NCBI GenBank assembly: GCA_902729315.2
Contig: LR746274.1
Location: 6,941,037-7,005,036, forward strand
Direction of reading: 5' to 3'
DNA length: 64,000 nucleotides
Source of the DNA: Spirodela intermedia
Taxonomy: Eukaryota > Streptophyta > Magnoliopsida > Alismatales > Araceae
Shown: positions 30,712 to 43,460 of the stretch, in pieces
How positions within the stretch are numbered: position 1 is the stretch's first letter
Layout of the letters: the number at the start of each line of letters is the position of its first letter
Translations under genes and position numbers: made by a program
Notes under the pieces: model-generated
What the model saw: only the letters and a program-made list of their open reading frames with translations
Told to the model about the DNA's origin: nothing
The model's database searches: none

Positions 30712-31400
30712 CGATTGAAATTATTCACTCTAATTAGTAGTTTCGGGGTATTGTTGTAGGTTGTCTTGTTCTTATTTTGCCTGGTGATGGTATATCTTTA
30801 ACTCCCTTCTTTACGCTTGAGCCAACTCTGTTCTTTTTCGGACGAAGTGAATACAAAAGAAATTGCAAAAGAGAAGCCATAAAAATTCAAGGCTCCAACA
30901 TTAAAACTAAAAACTCTCCAAAAGCGAACTAGAGAGAGATCATGGAAAGGATCATGTTGGTAGATACCCACATCCCCCTCCCACGTTAGGTCGTCCATCC
31001 CTCACCCCTTTTTTTTGATGAGGAAGTAGATCGGTTAATCATCTTCATGATAATCATCTTGATTGTTAAATCAATGGTCTAACAAGTTTGGTCATTATAT
31101 ATTATGCAAAAAATCAATGGTACACATTATAGTTTGTTGCAAGTTTTATCCTTGATGTTATCAGTATCTACCTTCAAGACGGCTGTGGAAGATTTGGTAG
31201 ATTGCTGGCGATTTTGGCACGTGAAATCAATAGGCATTGCACTTACCGGTATCATAGTCACAGATGGCATATCCTAATACAGCACAAGCCACTTGGATAA
31301 TTTGCTCAAGTTGTTTCCGAAGTACATTTTTGGGTTCATTTTGAGCATTAATCAGCAACCAACCTTGTTCATTTTGAGCATTCCAAGATACACCTCCTTG

Positions 31401-33567
31401 TCTATCACTATGTTGCTCAAAATAATATGTTCTTACTATGTATACTTCAAAAGAGAACACTTTGAATTAGAATGTTCAATCTAGATCTTACTTGAGAAGG
31501 CATATTAAATACATTCTAGATGCTCTTTTCCACTTATCTCAAATACTTCAAATTTACCATTTTTTTCTATGAAAGCAATGAGGATGAAAAAAGTGGACAA
31601 GTGGAAGAAGAAGCTGAAGGGTCTGTCTTGACATTGTCAAGTACATTCATAACCTAAAATATTTTCTCTTTATTACTTCAACCATCATTCAAGGATGAAT
31701 TTCTTATAAGATTTAAGGCTGTACTTAGATCAAGGAGGAATTGAGGTTATCTTATCCTAATTTAATTTTCATGAACTATTCAAAATTTCTTGATTTTTTA
31801 TCTTAAATTCTCACAGTTTTTCTAGATATAATTTTTTTAGCACTCCAAGATTTTTATAGATGATTGTATGTATTCCTAGGTCCAAGAACAACTAGTTTTT
31901 GGATTCCACTAAACAGAACATTTACTCAAAAATCACTAATAATCAGTCTAAACTTGCACATAATTTCCCCAAAAAAATATTTTATATTCACAGCTCTAGG
32001 TCGCCCAAAGCTGATTATAGATGTCAATGGTTTTAAGTTATTAAGCTAAGGCTAATCCCAGGTTCATTATGCATGATTTTAGGCCACACTTGGATCCAAA
32101 TAGATGGGGTGGGTTATAATTGATCAGTTGGTATTTTTCACATTGGTCAATTATTATTAATATTTTTTTTATCTCTTTTCCCTACTCATAAATCATATGA
32201 TTTGAGATATTTAAATTTAGAGGACTCAATGGTTTTTATAAGGGTTGAGCCCTCTGCCAAAGTTTAATCTCCATTAATATCTTATTTTTGGGTTCCACTA
32301 AAGATTCCATTTTGTAATATAATTGTTGATTTTGTAACTCAGATTTAATGAAAATCTATTTCAAGTTAAGCCTTCATAGAATTTCAGCTTGAAATTTCTT
32401 CATGACTTATTACTCAATGAGGTCTATCACTAATTATAGATATCTGTTAATGTATTAAATGCATAATATTTTAATAATGACAACTATAAATAAGATTAAT
32501 TAATAAATAAAATTATACTTAAGTGTCCATAAATTTGATTGATGAATAAATAGTTTTTATGCATGAAGTTGAATGTAATTGAGCATAAATTGAAGAAGAA
32601 TTTAAAATAATCATAAAAATATTTTAATAGGAATGCAAGAAATGTATGTGAAACCCATAAATTTGAATTTGGTGAATTGTATCATAGAATGTGACAATGT
32701 ACTTTAAATTCATCTTTCGTTTGAAGAATACATCAAAGAATGTTTTTATCATCGTCCTCTATTGAATTTCATGATGTACTATAAGTTAATGTCTTTTTAT
32801 AGGAAATATTCATAGTAAAATATTTATTTATTTTATGTGGGTTTTCCATTAATTTTTTATTTAATCACTCTAAAGAGTTGAGCCTTATAATAAATTTTGA
32901 GTTTTAAAGTTGTGAATCTAGAAGAGAATTTCAAGTTGAAATTCTTTAGGAGATGAGACCAATAATGAGCAGTTGTGAGTATTGAATGATTGGTCTAGTG
33001 AAATCTAAAGGCTAAGATGTTCTAGGAGACCACACATCAATATGGGGCTAAAAGATTTCAAAAATACTAGAGCATTTTATATTTAGAACCCATTAAGGCT
33101 GGATATTAGGATAAGAACATATGATTGAGAATCTTATATTAGTTGACCAAAGTCAAAAAATTAGGATCTGATTCGACCTTTTCTTCTTGATCTAAGTACA
33201 TCCTAAAATCAAATAGTGTAAACATTCTAGAGGGGTTAAATGAAGATTTAATCACATGTTTTTTCATACAAGTAAGAGTTTCACTGAGGGGTTATTTCCA
33301 ATCATTAGTGTAGACTTAAGGGACTCCCCTAATTTTATGAAAAAGATATCAAACTAGGTGCGATTTTTGTTCTCTTCTTTTTGAAGCTGATTGAATTTGG
33401 AAGATATTGACACTTTAATAAGCTCAAAGATGATTGACTTTTTATCAATCCTTTATCACCAACTTGTCATCATCATGGCATTTAACAAAGTTCTAAGCAT
33501 GATTCAAATTCAGATGTATTTCTCTATATTTATTTTAGAAGGATTGTTGCAATAGTAAGAAGGTCAT
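31401..33567. other. AT-rich interval, no gene seen
   Basis: Strongly AT-rich sequence between RALF unit B and the LTR-A copy at 33568. No frame of recognisable protein and no repeat boundary was found. Confidence 0.6.
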
Positions 33568-35279
33568 TGACATGACTTGATTGTTGTTTAATAAATCATG
33601 TAAATTAAAAATTTATAAAACTAGAAAATACTAATTTTTAGATTTTTTAGAAATATTTAAGCATAAATAATCAATTATAATTTGCCAAAATATTTCAAAA
33701 ATAATGAGAAATTTTTGAGTCAATCATAGAGATGTAAGATAATATATGACAATTTTCAAACTTTTCCTCAAAGAAGATTTTTTATGATTTTTAGACTAAA
33801 TGATAAAGATAACATATATTTAAAAATTTACAAAAAAATAAAATTCAAGTTTAGATGTCACAATGATGTCAATGCTCCAACAAAGACAAGTTGGGTGGAA
33901 ATAGAGTTTTACTAAGATGAGTTTTACATAAATGATTACAAATGAGTTAAATGATCAAATTAAGATCTGTAAAAGTAAGAAGATTTGTTATTGAATGAAA
34001 AAGATTTTTGAAAATGTGAAATCATATGAAATCTTAGTAATTTAAGTAAAAATTAAATTTAAAGTAGGAATGAGGGAGTTTTGTTTTATGATAGTGATTG
34101 CTGAAATTTTGTGTGTTTGGAAATATTATCATATAATGTCTATGCACTTAAAGGCTTTATTTGGATAGAGATAATGTGAACAATCTTTAGATCTTATTGT
34201 GAACTTTAAAAATTAATAAAATAGTTCTAGAATTTATCTCTAGTAGCTATTATCCAACGGAATGTAAATACAACGATTGTCACTTGGTGGAGATAAGTTG
34301 AATTGAGGTGGGGCATGTCTTAAGAAGCTTCATCTTTAGGTGTGCACAGCAAGAGGAGGCTCTTCATCACATTGGGTACTCTTTGAAGAGGTGGTGACGT
34401 CTCCTAGGAAATCATCTTCTTTCTAATGATGACTTATTTGTTGATTAATTGAAGATTGTTTCTTCAATAAATTTGTGATCTTTTTATTCAGAATCATTCG
34501 ACAATTGATAACAATACTCCATAAATTATGTTGATGATAATTTCATTAATGATTGAGTGATTCTAGTGATTTAATCAATGATCGACTCTTTTTAGGAAAA
34601 TCATGATTTAATCAAATAAAAATATGAGTTTTGATTTTTGTGTGATTTGAACCTTCATTGGTTGCTTAGCTGCATGAGAGAGAGAATATAAATTATCCAC
34701 ATACCTTTATCTAGTGACATCATGGAGTCATTTCCTTCCTATAAGCTAAGGACATTTTTAAATATTAAAATCAATAAAGATATGCCGTTGAGTACCAACA
34801 TGAGTTTAGTCTCATATTGGTTTTTTTCTAAGTTTTGAGATAAATGTATAGTAATACTTTTTTTATCTTCAATGTAGCCCTCTCACGAGTATACGATCAC
34901 TCCTTGCCCCATGTTTGGTCGGCCACATTTGATGTGGAAGTGGAGGATGCACATGTCTCCAATCAGTCAACCACTCGAGCCCCTTGTTCATGGCTTCGTC
35001 TAATTGTGCTTCAGACCTACTTGCTAGCCTGGTTGACTAGTGGGTCCCCTTTTTTATATATATCTTTATTTTATTTTATTTTTCTTCATGTTATCTCAAA
35101 AACATGATTATAATTTTTTTATAAATTCATATAAAATCACATAACTAGTCGAGAATTCACATTAACCAATTAAAAATCCTTTTCTCACTTTAACATAAAT
35201 ATAAGTATATTTATTAATGAGTTAAGGCTTAAAATATATTATTAATTAATTAGTAACCTATGATAGTGAATAGTTATCA
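33568..35279 (-). mobile_element. Solo LTR of family LTR-A (older, diverged copy)
   Basis: Reverse-oriented full LTR of 1,712 bases, starting TGACATGACTTGATTG and ending AGTTATCA on the plus strand. It carries the family's central landmarks in diverged form, such as the GTATACGATCACTCCTTGCCCC block. Flanks GTCAT (33563-33567) and ATCAT (35280-35284) look like a 5-bp target-site duplication with one later change. No internal region adjoins it, so it is a solo LTR. Confidence 0.8.
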
Positions 35280-37739
35280 ATCATCGATCATCATTAAAAA
35301 ATAATTAGATGTTGGAGAGAGGCTCAGTTTGTAAAGAAAATTGGTTGGAAAGCTTTCCATATACTTTGTTTCATTTCTCAATGTTAAAAGTCTAAAACTA
35401 GTTAGAATATTTAATGACCATAAGCCAATATGTGTGTTTTTTAACGGTTCACGTATATTACAATGGAAACCAATACATGTAGAGTTGATGCCCTTGGGCA
35501 TAGATTTTGATATTACAATTATATGAGAAAATATATAATTCATGTTTGATATTGTTTACAAGATTATCATAAATGCCTCATAGATTTCATGCATATAAAT
35601 TTATTATTTATTTTGTGACATTATGGCTAACCTTGAGATTAAGTGAATTGATGAATAGGTGGAGCGCCACATATATATGGATAAATATTTGTTGGAAAAC
35701 AAATATTTAATAGGTAAATGATGGTTATGTTTTTAGTTCATTTATCCATGATTATTTAACCATTTAAGTGCAGCTATTATTTATTAGTCACGTGCATCAT
35801 TAAAAGAAAAAGAAAACGGTTCGAAATATCAAATGAGCTCTTGTGAGTCTCGAACCGGAAATCTGGACGATGGCACGTCCGTTGTTTACGTGGAGAAAAT
35901 GACCAGCTTAACGTTCGAATCTGATGACGAAGTAAAGTAAAGTTGTTCGTCTGGGAGAGAAAAATCTCCTGTTCAAATTTCAAATAGAACGAACCAGAGA
36001 ATAGAAAGATATTGAATTCGCAATGGTCAGAATCGTTGCCGCGCGTTCCGGAAAACGGTGAGTATTTGAACTGACTTTCCGATTTTATCTCTTGAGCAAA
36101 ATGCAGAAATCCGCTGGAGGACGACGCCCTACAAGCTGGGGAGATCAACTACAACGATTCCACTTCGATCTACTACGAGTTATCTCTCTCACGATCAAGA
36201 ATCATCACCGCCGAGCTTCAACCGCGAGCAGACTGCATCATCCTTCTTCATCAACGATTGGTGATCAAGATAAAGCTTGAATCTTTTACGGAGGCTCTCC
36301 ATTAGGCCCTAAGGTACCTGGGTAGTGAGTGGAGAGTGATTTTGGGCAGAGGCACTAGGTGCTCTAAGCCCTGTTTGGCCCTGAAGGGGCTGGATCTCTG
36401 CAGAGGTCAAACCTGAGGTATTGGGCTGTTGATCCCATTAATTTCAGTGTATATTTCCGAAGTAAATAGTGAAATACCGGTAGGAAGGATCCTCCGGAAC
36501 TGAAAGTAACCAGGTGAGGGGCGAACCAATATAAAAAGTTCTTGTCTCATAGTGAGAACCCACTAGAGGAGAGAGAAAGCAATCCTGTATGTAGATAATC
36601 ACGCAAAGCTGTGTTAACACATCTACTATCCAATAAGAAAATCTGAGATTTTTAAAATACCAATTCACCGTCCCTCTTGGTATTTTGCCTAGCCTTTAGA
36701 TCTTTCATGTAGTTGCTATGGACCCATCTCTATCCAACCTTTATTAATTCAAATGAGTCTTGTAAGAATTAATTATCATTAAGACACAACCAAGTAAAAA
36801 TTTCAAAATAAAGTAATAATTATGCCATCGAAATTAATAAAAATTGTCTCAAATAAATTATGAATGTCAAATAGAGAAATTCAATCATGATCTTTGTATT
36901 AACAATCATTAATTTGGTGGCTTATGATAATTCATAATTATTTTAGTTAATATTTTTTAATACTATAAAAATTCTTAGTTCTTGTGTTAATGATTCTGGT
37001 TCAATTGAATATTCTGGTATTAGAAATAAACAAAAGTAACAATTTAGTTTTAGGAACACAATATGGGTTATAGTTTCATATCAATATGCTCATCCTTACT
37101 TTCCGTTAATAGTGGCATGTACAGATATTATTACTATCTATAATTATAACCAAAATAATCATCTTGAGTAGTAAAGTTCCAAAAGTATCAAAATTTAAGA
37201 GCATTAGGCTAAATACATTCCTTAGATTCTCATTAATATTTATGCTTATGTTTGAAGGAATGTATTTACAGATATATATTGTTTAAAAAGTAATCACAAT
37301 AATTAGATTTATTTACATGTTGTTTTCATCATCAAAAAATATTTAATTAATATTTCAACATATCCCTCACAAGACAAATAAAATATCACTCTAGAGTTAT
37401 TTTGTATTTAATGAAGGGTTTTGAACAACATCTAGAAAATTGATGAAGTGTAAGATGAATTTCACTCGATTTTCATTTTGATCTACATGTGGGTGCTTTC
37501 TCATCTTTAAGGAGGTTCTCAATGAATTCAAGTAGGTGGAGATGATGTTTGGATCAAATTTCACTCCTCAATTTATTGTACTAACATTGTCTGACCAAGC
37601 CTCAAAGAATGGTCACATTCTCACAATTTTTTTTAATAGATTATTAAGGAGTTCAAAAACATGAAGAGATCACATATGATAAAGCTAATAGAGAGCCCCC
37701 TAAGTAGGTGAGTCATCCTTGCCTACTCCATTCGTATGA
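35280..37739. other. Intergenic interval, no gene recognised
   Basis: About 2.5 kb. Most is AT-rich; 35850-36660 is richer in GC and might be part of an old LTR or untranslated sequence, but no domain, primer-binding site or terminal repeat was found. Short frames at 35777 (minus) and 36092 (plus) are not recognisable. Confidence 0.5.
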
Positions 37740-38220
37740 GCTGCAAGGCACCCTCTACCCCAATGTGCTACAAGACACTATGACACAGCTCTGAACAATG
37801 TGTCACGAGGCACTCTTGTGCCAACATGCAGTGAGGCATCACACTAACTCATTCCGCGAGGTACCTAGCTCTGACCAGCATGTGACAAGACACCTCCTGT
37901 GTAAACCTGCTACGAGGCACCACAGCAACTCGTTCCACGAGGCACCTAGCTCTGATCAACATGCTGCAAGGCACCCCCTGCACCAACGTGTCCTAAGGTA
38001 CCACACCAACTCTTCCCACAAGGCACCTAGCTCTAACCAATGTGCCATGAGGCACCACACCAACTCATTCCATGAGGCACTCAGCTTTGACTAACACATT
38101 GCGAGGCACCACACCAGCTCGTATCATAAGGTACCCAGCTCTTACCAACATGCTATGACACTCCACTCTGAACCAAGTGCAGTATGACACCCTACTCTAA
38201 CTAAGTGGTGAGAGGCACCC
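37740..38220. repeat. Degenerate minisatellite with GAGGCACC core
   Basis: A GAGGCAC-type word recurs roughly every 25-28 bases, alternating with blocks such as CACACCAACTCATTCCA and CTAGCTCTGACCAACATG. Three such blocks make an approximate higher-order unit of 81 bases. An open frame at 37798-38094 (repeated HHTNSFHEAPSSDQH) is a by-product of the repeat. Confidence 0.8.
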
Positions 38221-38472
38221 CATCTCAAAGATATGATGTGATGTTCAAGTACTTGGGCGAGTTAAGTACTAGGAAGGTGACCTCTGAAAAGTTTGCCCAA
38301 AGAATGGTTAGAAAGAAATATTGTGCATCCTATAAAAATTTAGATATCTTCTACGATTGAGCTAATAAACATATCCATTAAATATTAATGTATATATCTG
38401 AGGCTAACAGCTCTGACATACTAGACAAGGATCCATTATTGTTAAAGTAGAATGGTAAGCACAACTTATTAA

Positions 38473-38832
38473 AGTCGAATGGTGGAGCTGCGGTCGGCGG
38501 CCTCTATCTGTCGCAAACGCGCCGGTGAGCCCCCCTTACTCTTGTGCATCCTTTCCAGGAATAAGCAGCAGTCCGTGCCTTGTTGTGGAGAGATGACTCC
38601 GTCATTCTGTGTGAGACTCGGAGTTCCACTCCACCACGGGGTTCTCACGGCGTAGCGCCGCCGATGAGTGAGAATCTTCGTCATGCGATCGCTTAGGGCC
38701 GTAGATCTGCCCATTACTTTATCCAAAAGCTTGGATTTGGCCTGGGTTCCCACTCTTCGAACTATCTTTGTAGATGGATGGTGCTGGGTAGAGGGAGTTA
38801 CCCTTAACTACAAGGATCTTTGAACTTTTAGC
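38473..38832 (+). repeat. Unclassified RALF-downstream repeat, copy 3 (without adjacent RALF)
   Basis: Matches copies 1 and 2 along its length: GTCGAATGGTGGAGCTGCGG, CTTTCCAGGAATAAGCAGCA, TGTGTGAGACTCGGAGTTCC and ACGGCGTAGCGCCGCCGATG. No RALF coding sequence precedes it, so either the gene was deleted or the repeat moves on its own. Confidence 0.8.
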
Positions 38833-39217
38833 CCCGATTGCTAGATCAGATGCCTAGTTTTATTACCAAAAGTATAATCAGAGAAATTTTCTCGAATGAA
38901 AAGTAAAAATCACAAATTTAAGAAGTTTTGAATTTATTTAATGTAAAATGTTTCAATCTCAAAAATGTACCGGTGGGCAGAGTACGTTGGGGAATTCAGC
39001 TAGCTCGACTTTTGCTCGGGTGTCGCCATGCACACGTATGATTTGGGCCGAACCAAGTTCATAGTCTGGGTGTTTATGAATGGTAGACTTCGCTGTGGAT
39101 CCCATCCTTTCTCTGCCTCTCTCTCAGTCTCGGCGTCCACCCCCCCACCCCCCTAACCCAGGTCCGAACCTCCGTCTTTTCCGTCGTCTCCGGCTTCCGC
39201 CCCTCCACAGCCCTTGA

Positions 39218-39330
39218 AGGGGGGAGAGCGAGAGCGAGAGCGGGAAACAGACAGACACAGACGGACAGACAGACGGAGACAGAGACAGAAAGACAGAGAG
39301 ACGGAGAGACAGAGAGGGAAAGAGAGAGAT
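39218..39330. repeat. Purine-rich GA/GACA low-complexity tract
   Basis: Mixed GAGA, GACA and GACGG repeats just upstream of the RALF-like pseudogene, in a position comparable to the GA-rich leaders of RALF copies A and C. Confidence 0.85.
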
Positions 39331-39369
39331 GCGTTTTGGGTTCAGACCTCGTTCTGCACCCATCTGTAG

Positions 39370-39563
39370 GTAACCTTGGTGGTCATTGCCGCCGTTGCAG
39401 CGGCTAGCTCGGGCGAAGTCCCCGTGTCGCAGGCGGGGGCCTTCCGATCACATTGGCTGGCGCCACGTCCGGCCACTACAGCGGTTCCATTAATGAGTGC
39501 CTCGCCAAAGGGGAAAGATTCCAGGCGGGCTCCAAGGTGAGCCAAAGGGTTGATTCGCATTAA
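39370..39563 (+). pseudogene. RALF-like pseudogene (diverged, frameshifted)
   Basis: One frame from 39370 gives a signal-peptide-like VTLVVIAAVAAASSG. In another frame from 39465 the sequence reads SGHYSGSINECLAKGE, then GSKVSQR and a stop at 39561. This matches the RALF pro-region pattern CxGSIxECL...E...GSEVSRR, with the first Cys replaced by Tyr and the RRIL site degraded to QRVD. A one-base frame change between the two parts, loss of the processing site and a stop at the YISY position indicate a pseudogene. The assignment rests on the pro-region pattern alone. Confidence 0.5.
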
Positions 39564-41999
39564 TACCCTTCTGGAGGTTGGTGGTGAGGCACTCACGTGG
39601 ACTCGTCCAACCGAGCCTCGAGGCAACGACGCAAGGAAGTTAAGACGAAGATGTCGACATAAAAGAGAGCTTTTATGCTTTCTCTGGTCTCCCACAGTCA
39701 GTTCCATCTGCCACCCTTCTCACATTTCTAAAGCTGGGTTCCCAATGGCCCTTCTTCCCTTCTTCCCTTCCTCAGTGGCCCCCATCCTCCCCGTCCCGCT
39801 TCTCCTCACCTCCTTTCTTCCTTAGTCCGGCTACCCCGGTTGCCCAAGGGACAGGAAGGACTGAGAGGAGTGGGAGTAGTCATCTTTTCAACTTCACTTT
39901 CCAAAGTGTGGCTACTGCCCACTTCAATTTCCTTTTTCCTTGGTGCTCTCCAGTTGTCTATAGCACACGACAATTCCCTATCTAGCTGTGTCCTACTATC
40001 CGGTCTTCCACATTCTCATAGTATCTTCCCTTCCGCATCGTCCACTACTTCCCTTCACCTTCCCAAACCAACTCTCCTCTTAAAAGTATCAATTCATTCA
40101 AATGCCACTTTGTTAGAAAGTAAGAAAAAAAGCATTCACAATATGTATGATATATATTTGTCCTATTTTCTAGTTAAAAATGAGAAAATGAACAGACATT
40201 TAAACGACCTTTCAACAAACCTATATATTTGAAATAAATAAAAATTAAATATTAATTAATAAGAAGTAATTGAATGGAAGAGCATATATTGCCTTAGTCA
40301 TCAACAGTGAAGAGCGTAGATCTAAGAATTTCATCATAAATTTTTAATTAGTAAATATTCGAAAATAAAGTTAAGGTAACAACAAGAATGAATGAATGTT
40401 AGAACTATTCTCTATAAGGGTATACAAACCGAAGCTCGAATGAGGGTACTTAATGGTAACTTTTCTCTAAATTGTAACTTTTCTCTAAAGGAAGGTAGAA
40501 GTATACAATGAAAAAAAGTTACTTGTTAGCATCAAACACAGACGGTTAAAATAATCTGTAAAATGGGTACATGTGATTGATGAGACTGGTACAGATGATG
40601 TGAAATTAGAGATGATGTTAAATTACAGGGAAAGACAAAATATAAGTGGAGAGGAAGCTAGAGAGTATGGTGATACCCTGCAGAGACATCTCCGTGCCAA
40701 AGCAGAGCTAGTATCGGTAGAGAAGACAGCCTTCGGAATGTTATTCCAATGCTCCTTTGGTCGCTCCTTTCGGGGGTCTTCTTCATTTTATGGCGATCCC
40801 GCCGGGTTTCTTCACTTAGGCCGCTATGGTGCTGGCGTGTGAACGGTGAACGACAGGTGATGGGAGTGTTGCTCGGAGGGGTAAAGGGGATGACAGACGG
40901 GGATGATAGTAGCCAAAGAAAAGCCATGAGTGTGGGAGAGAAGGACAATGAATAGGGGGCAGCATGAGGGCAACGGGGATCAATGATATTCGACGGGCTG
41001 GGCCGGGGCATACTTGTGCCAAGAACGGAATATCAACCAGGTCCATGGAGTTATTTTTCAAGCGTTGATGTCATAAATCAATAAAGAAGGATTTATTGAG
41101 ATGAGTTGAAGAAATTAGTAGACTAACCCTAAATGAGCAGCCTAATTGACTCCCAGAATGGATCTTTGAGCCAAAAAAAGATTGATTAAAGTAACATTGA
41201 GTGTTCTACTTCAAGATTTGAAACGAATTAGATCAACACAATAAAAAAATCACCGAAGTTAAGGCACTCCACTATAAATAAATCTATTGGATGCAAATCA
41301 AATGAGTGCTCTCTATAATCTCACCACCAGCCATAGAAACAAGTGGACCTATCTAGGGAAACACACAACATCCATTTTGCAAGATAATTTACTGAATGGA
41401 CAAAAGTAGTTAATCTAGAGAGAAAAAAGGTTTAGAAATAACCTTGTTACCGAAATGAACAACTCTGTGGTGGAGGAGCACTCATTGAAGCTGGACCCCA
41501 ATTATTGATGCTTATCCGAATGTTTCCGTTGACCAAGTCATTGACTGTTGACCATACTAATCTATGGTTAGTCATTCAGTTGGGGACTGGCTCGGACTAA
41601 AGAGACGGGCTGGTGTGGACCAGGTTCATGGAGCTGGCTTGGCCTAGGCAGAAGTGGGCTGATTGAGCTGGGCCGATCTGGAGTCCGAAGTTGTAGGGAA
41701 TTGACCGAAACCGGTGGGATATGGAGGAGAGATCGCCCGAAATAGGAGGCAGCTGAAACGGTGGACGGGCAAAATGGTATGGTCGGCAGCCAGTGAAGTG
41801 GTGAGGATGGAGGATCTAGTGGTAGAACACTGGCGAGGATGTAGTGGAGCATGTACCCAAGCCCCACCACCGAACATCACGACGTTAGTGGACTCCACAT
41901 CATCTCCTCCAGCAACCATGCCAACTGTCGAAGTCACCCTACGTCGCCGCCGCCAGACCCAAGTGAAGGATCCGAATTTCTATTATTACTAGGTTTTAT
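39564..41999. other. Intergenic interval, no gene recognised
   Basis: Mixed composition without a recognisable protein or element. Sequence from about 41500 on may already belong to the left LTR of the Ty3/Gypsy element described next, whose 5' limit could not be fixed. Confidence 0.45.
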
Positions 42000-42947
42000 T
42001 CTGTTTAAATTCTCTTATTCATTTATGTTACGTTGTAATCCTCTCTCTCTCCTCCTGAGGCTTATAAATAGGCCTAGGATCCCTATGAAACGGTTTGGCT
42101 AATCTTTGGTTAAGAATTATCAAACACAAAGACTGTGCCCTAAGGGATCCATGTGACCGCTGCCGCCTGTAGCTGCCGCCGTCGTGCGGGTCCCACACAA
42201 CCTCGTGGTCAACTCTTTCCCTCTCTCGTCGGTGGCCGGACGCCCCCTCTGCAAGCCTTCGCTTGCCCGACAACGTGGTGACAATCGTCCATCGGAGCAC
42301 TGGCAGCATGTTGCGTACGTACCTCCCACAGACGTTCACACGCCAAGTCCCTCTTGTTGCGAACCAGAGCGTCCCGCACACCTAGCGAACGTGCCACGGC
42401 ACCCCGCCCTACGAGCTGGTCTCCAGCCCTCGACGTCCACCGCGTGCACCCTGCGCGCCCCTCTTCCGACCATCAATGAAATTTAGTTTCGGGGCGCTGC
42501 CCCGAACCCTGCAATGGGGCGGCTTTCCCCCTTGACCCCCCGCCAACTAACCCCGTAGTTGGATCCACGACAGTCTCATCCTCTTCTGCTCTGCCATCGA
42601 CGTCAACATTGTGCCATGCAAACGCCGAAGGTTCCCTCTCAACCCTCTCTGGTGGTCGTGTGTTTTGATTTCATCCCGTCTTTCCTCATACGTGTTTCCA
42701 CCGCTGTCGGATTTAGCCGTGTAGGCTCGAGACCAGCCGAGTGGGCTGCGATTTCTTTGTTTGGAGGCCGACTAAGATTTTGAAACGTGGAGTTTAGGAT
42801 CCGAGGAATGGAACGGTCTTCTCACCTCATCATAGTCAGTTTTTAAAGATTCGGATCCGATCGTGTGCGAGTTTTGTGGCTTGTTATTTGTCCATTGTGT
42901 TCCTTATCCATTTCATCTGCATCAGTCATATTCATCCTGCATCAAAT

Positions 42948-42960
42948 TTAGTATCAGAGC
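42948..42960 (+). other. Retrotransposon primer-binding site (initiator tRNA-Met type)
   Basis: TTAGTATCAGAGC is one or two changes from the common plant PBS TGGTATCAGAGC, complementary to the 3' end of initiator tRNA-Met. It lies directly after a sequence ending CCTGCATCA, a fitting LTR terminus. Confidence 0.7.
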
Positions 42961-43052
42961 CTAACCTGTGTCCCCACCACCCCTTCCATTAGCTAGTTGC
43001 ACTCATTCATCATCTCATTCATATACATCTTAGGTCTGGTAAATGCATCATC

Positions 43053-43211
43053 ATGGATGATTATCCCGACGATTCTCGTGAGGATCCCCTCCCTACTCAG
43101 AGTCCACCACCACCACCACCATCACATAGTGAGATGAGTCATGTCTTAGATGCCATCCGTGATATGAGTACTCATGTCACTAACATGGATACTCACCGTC
43201 TCAAACCATAA
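43053..43211 (+). pseudogene. Gag N-terminal fragment of the Ty3/Gypsy element
   Basis: An ATG 93 bases after the primer-binding site opens a 52-codon frame (MDDYPDDSREDPLPT, Pro run, then SEMSHVLDAIRDM) that ends at a stop at 43209. Position and composition fit the start of gag. The continuing sequence to 43460 keeps similar composition in other frames, so the gene is broken even before the LTR-A insertion. Confidence 0.5.
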
Positions 43212-43460
43212 GTCAAAGGAACCTCCGTCATTCACTCCCTCCCATCCAAGTCCTAGGTCAAACCTCTTGTACTCTCCTACGCTTGATGAACCACCCTCTA
43301 CTCTATTTTCTCTCGATCCTACCCCTCTTGCTACCCACTTCTCCGATTGCGCTCATCATCATGTTGACCCTACGATCATTATAATAGTGCTAACGGTCAT
43401 GATAGACGTCCACCTGCTCCCTATGATCCTTAAGACTGGCATAATGGTCATGATCGTACT

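Larger units (their letters stand above)
29380..31400 (+). repeat. RALF segmental duplication, unit B (deleted)
   Basis: Second copy of the RALF block, next to unit A. It shares with unit C the CAATAACCTTTTCCCTCTCA segment (29392 and 49545) and the promoter block, and with unit A the downstream block after 30709. The leader after the TATTAAA at 30151 runs directly into codon 87 of the peptide frame through a GA repeat, so about 0.3 kb including the ATG is lost. Confidence 0.75.

Noticed and set aside
34844-35107. Plus-strand 87-codon frame, with similar frames at 54532, 58609, 58679 and 63798
   Set aside because: All lie at the same place within LTR-A copies and are a by-product of the LTR sequence, not separate genes.
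36092-36280. GC-richer block with a 62-codon frame considered as a gene exon
   Set aside because: No recognisable protein, no supporting splice partner, and a stop-rich context.
37740-38220. Regularly spaced repeats that could suggest a CRISPR array
   Set aside because: The repeats are degenerate, the spacers are themselves repeated, and this is plant nuclear DNA; it is a minisatellite.
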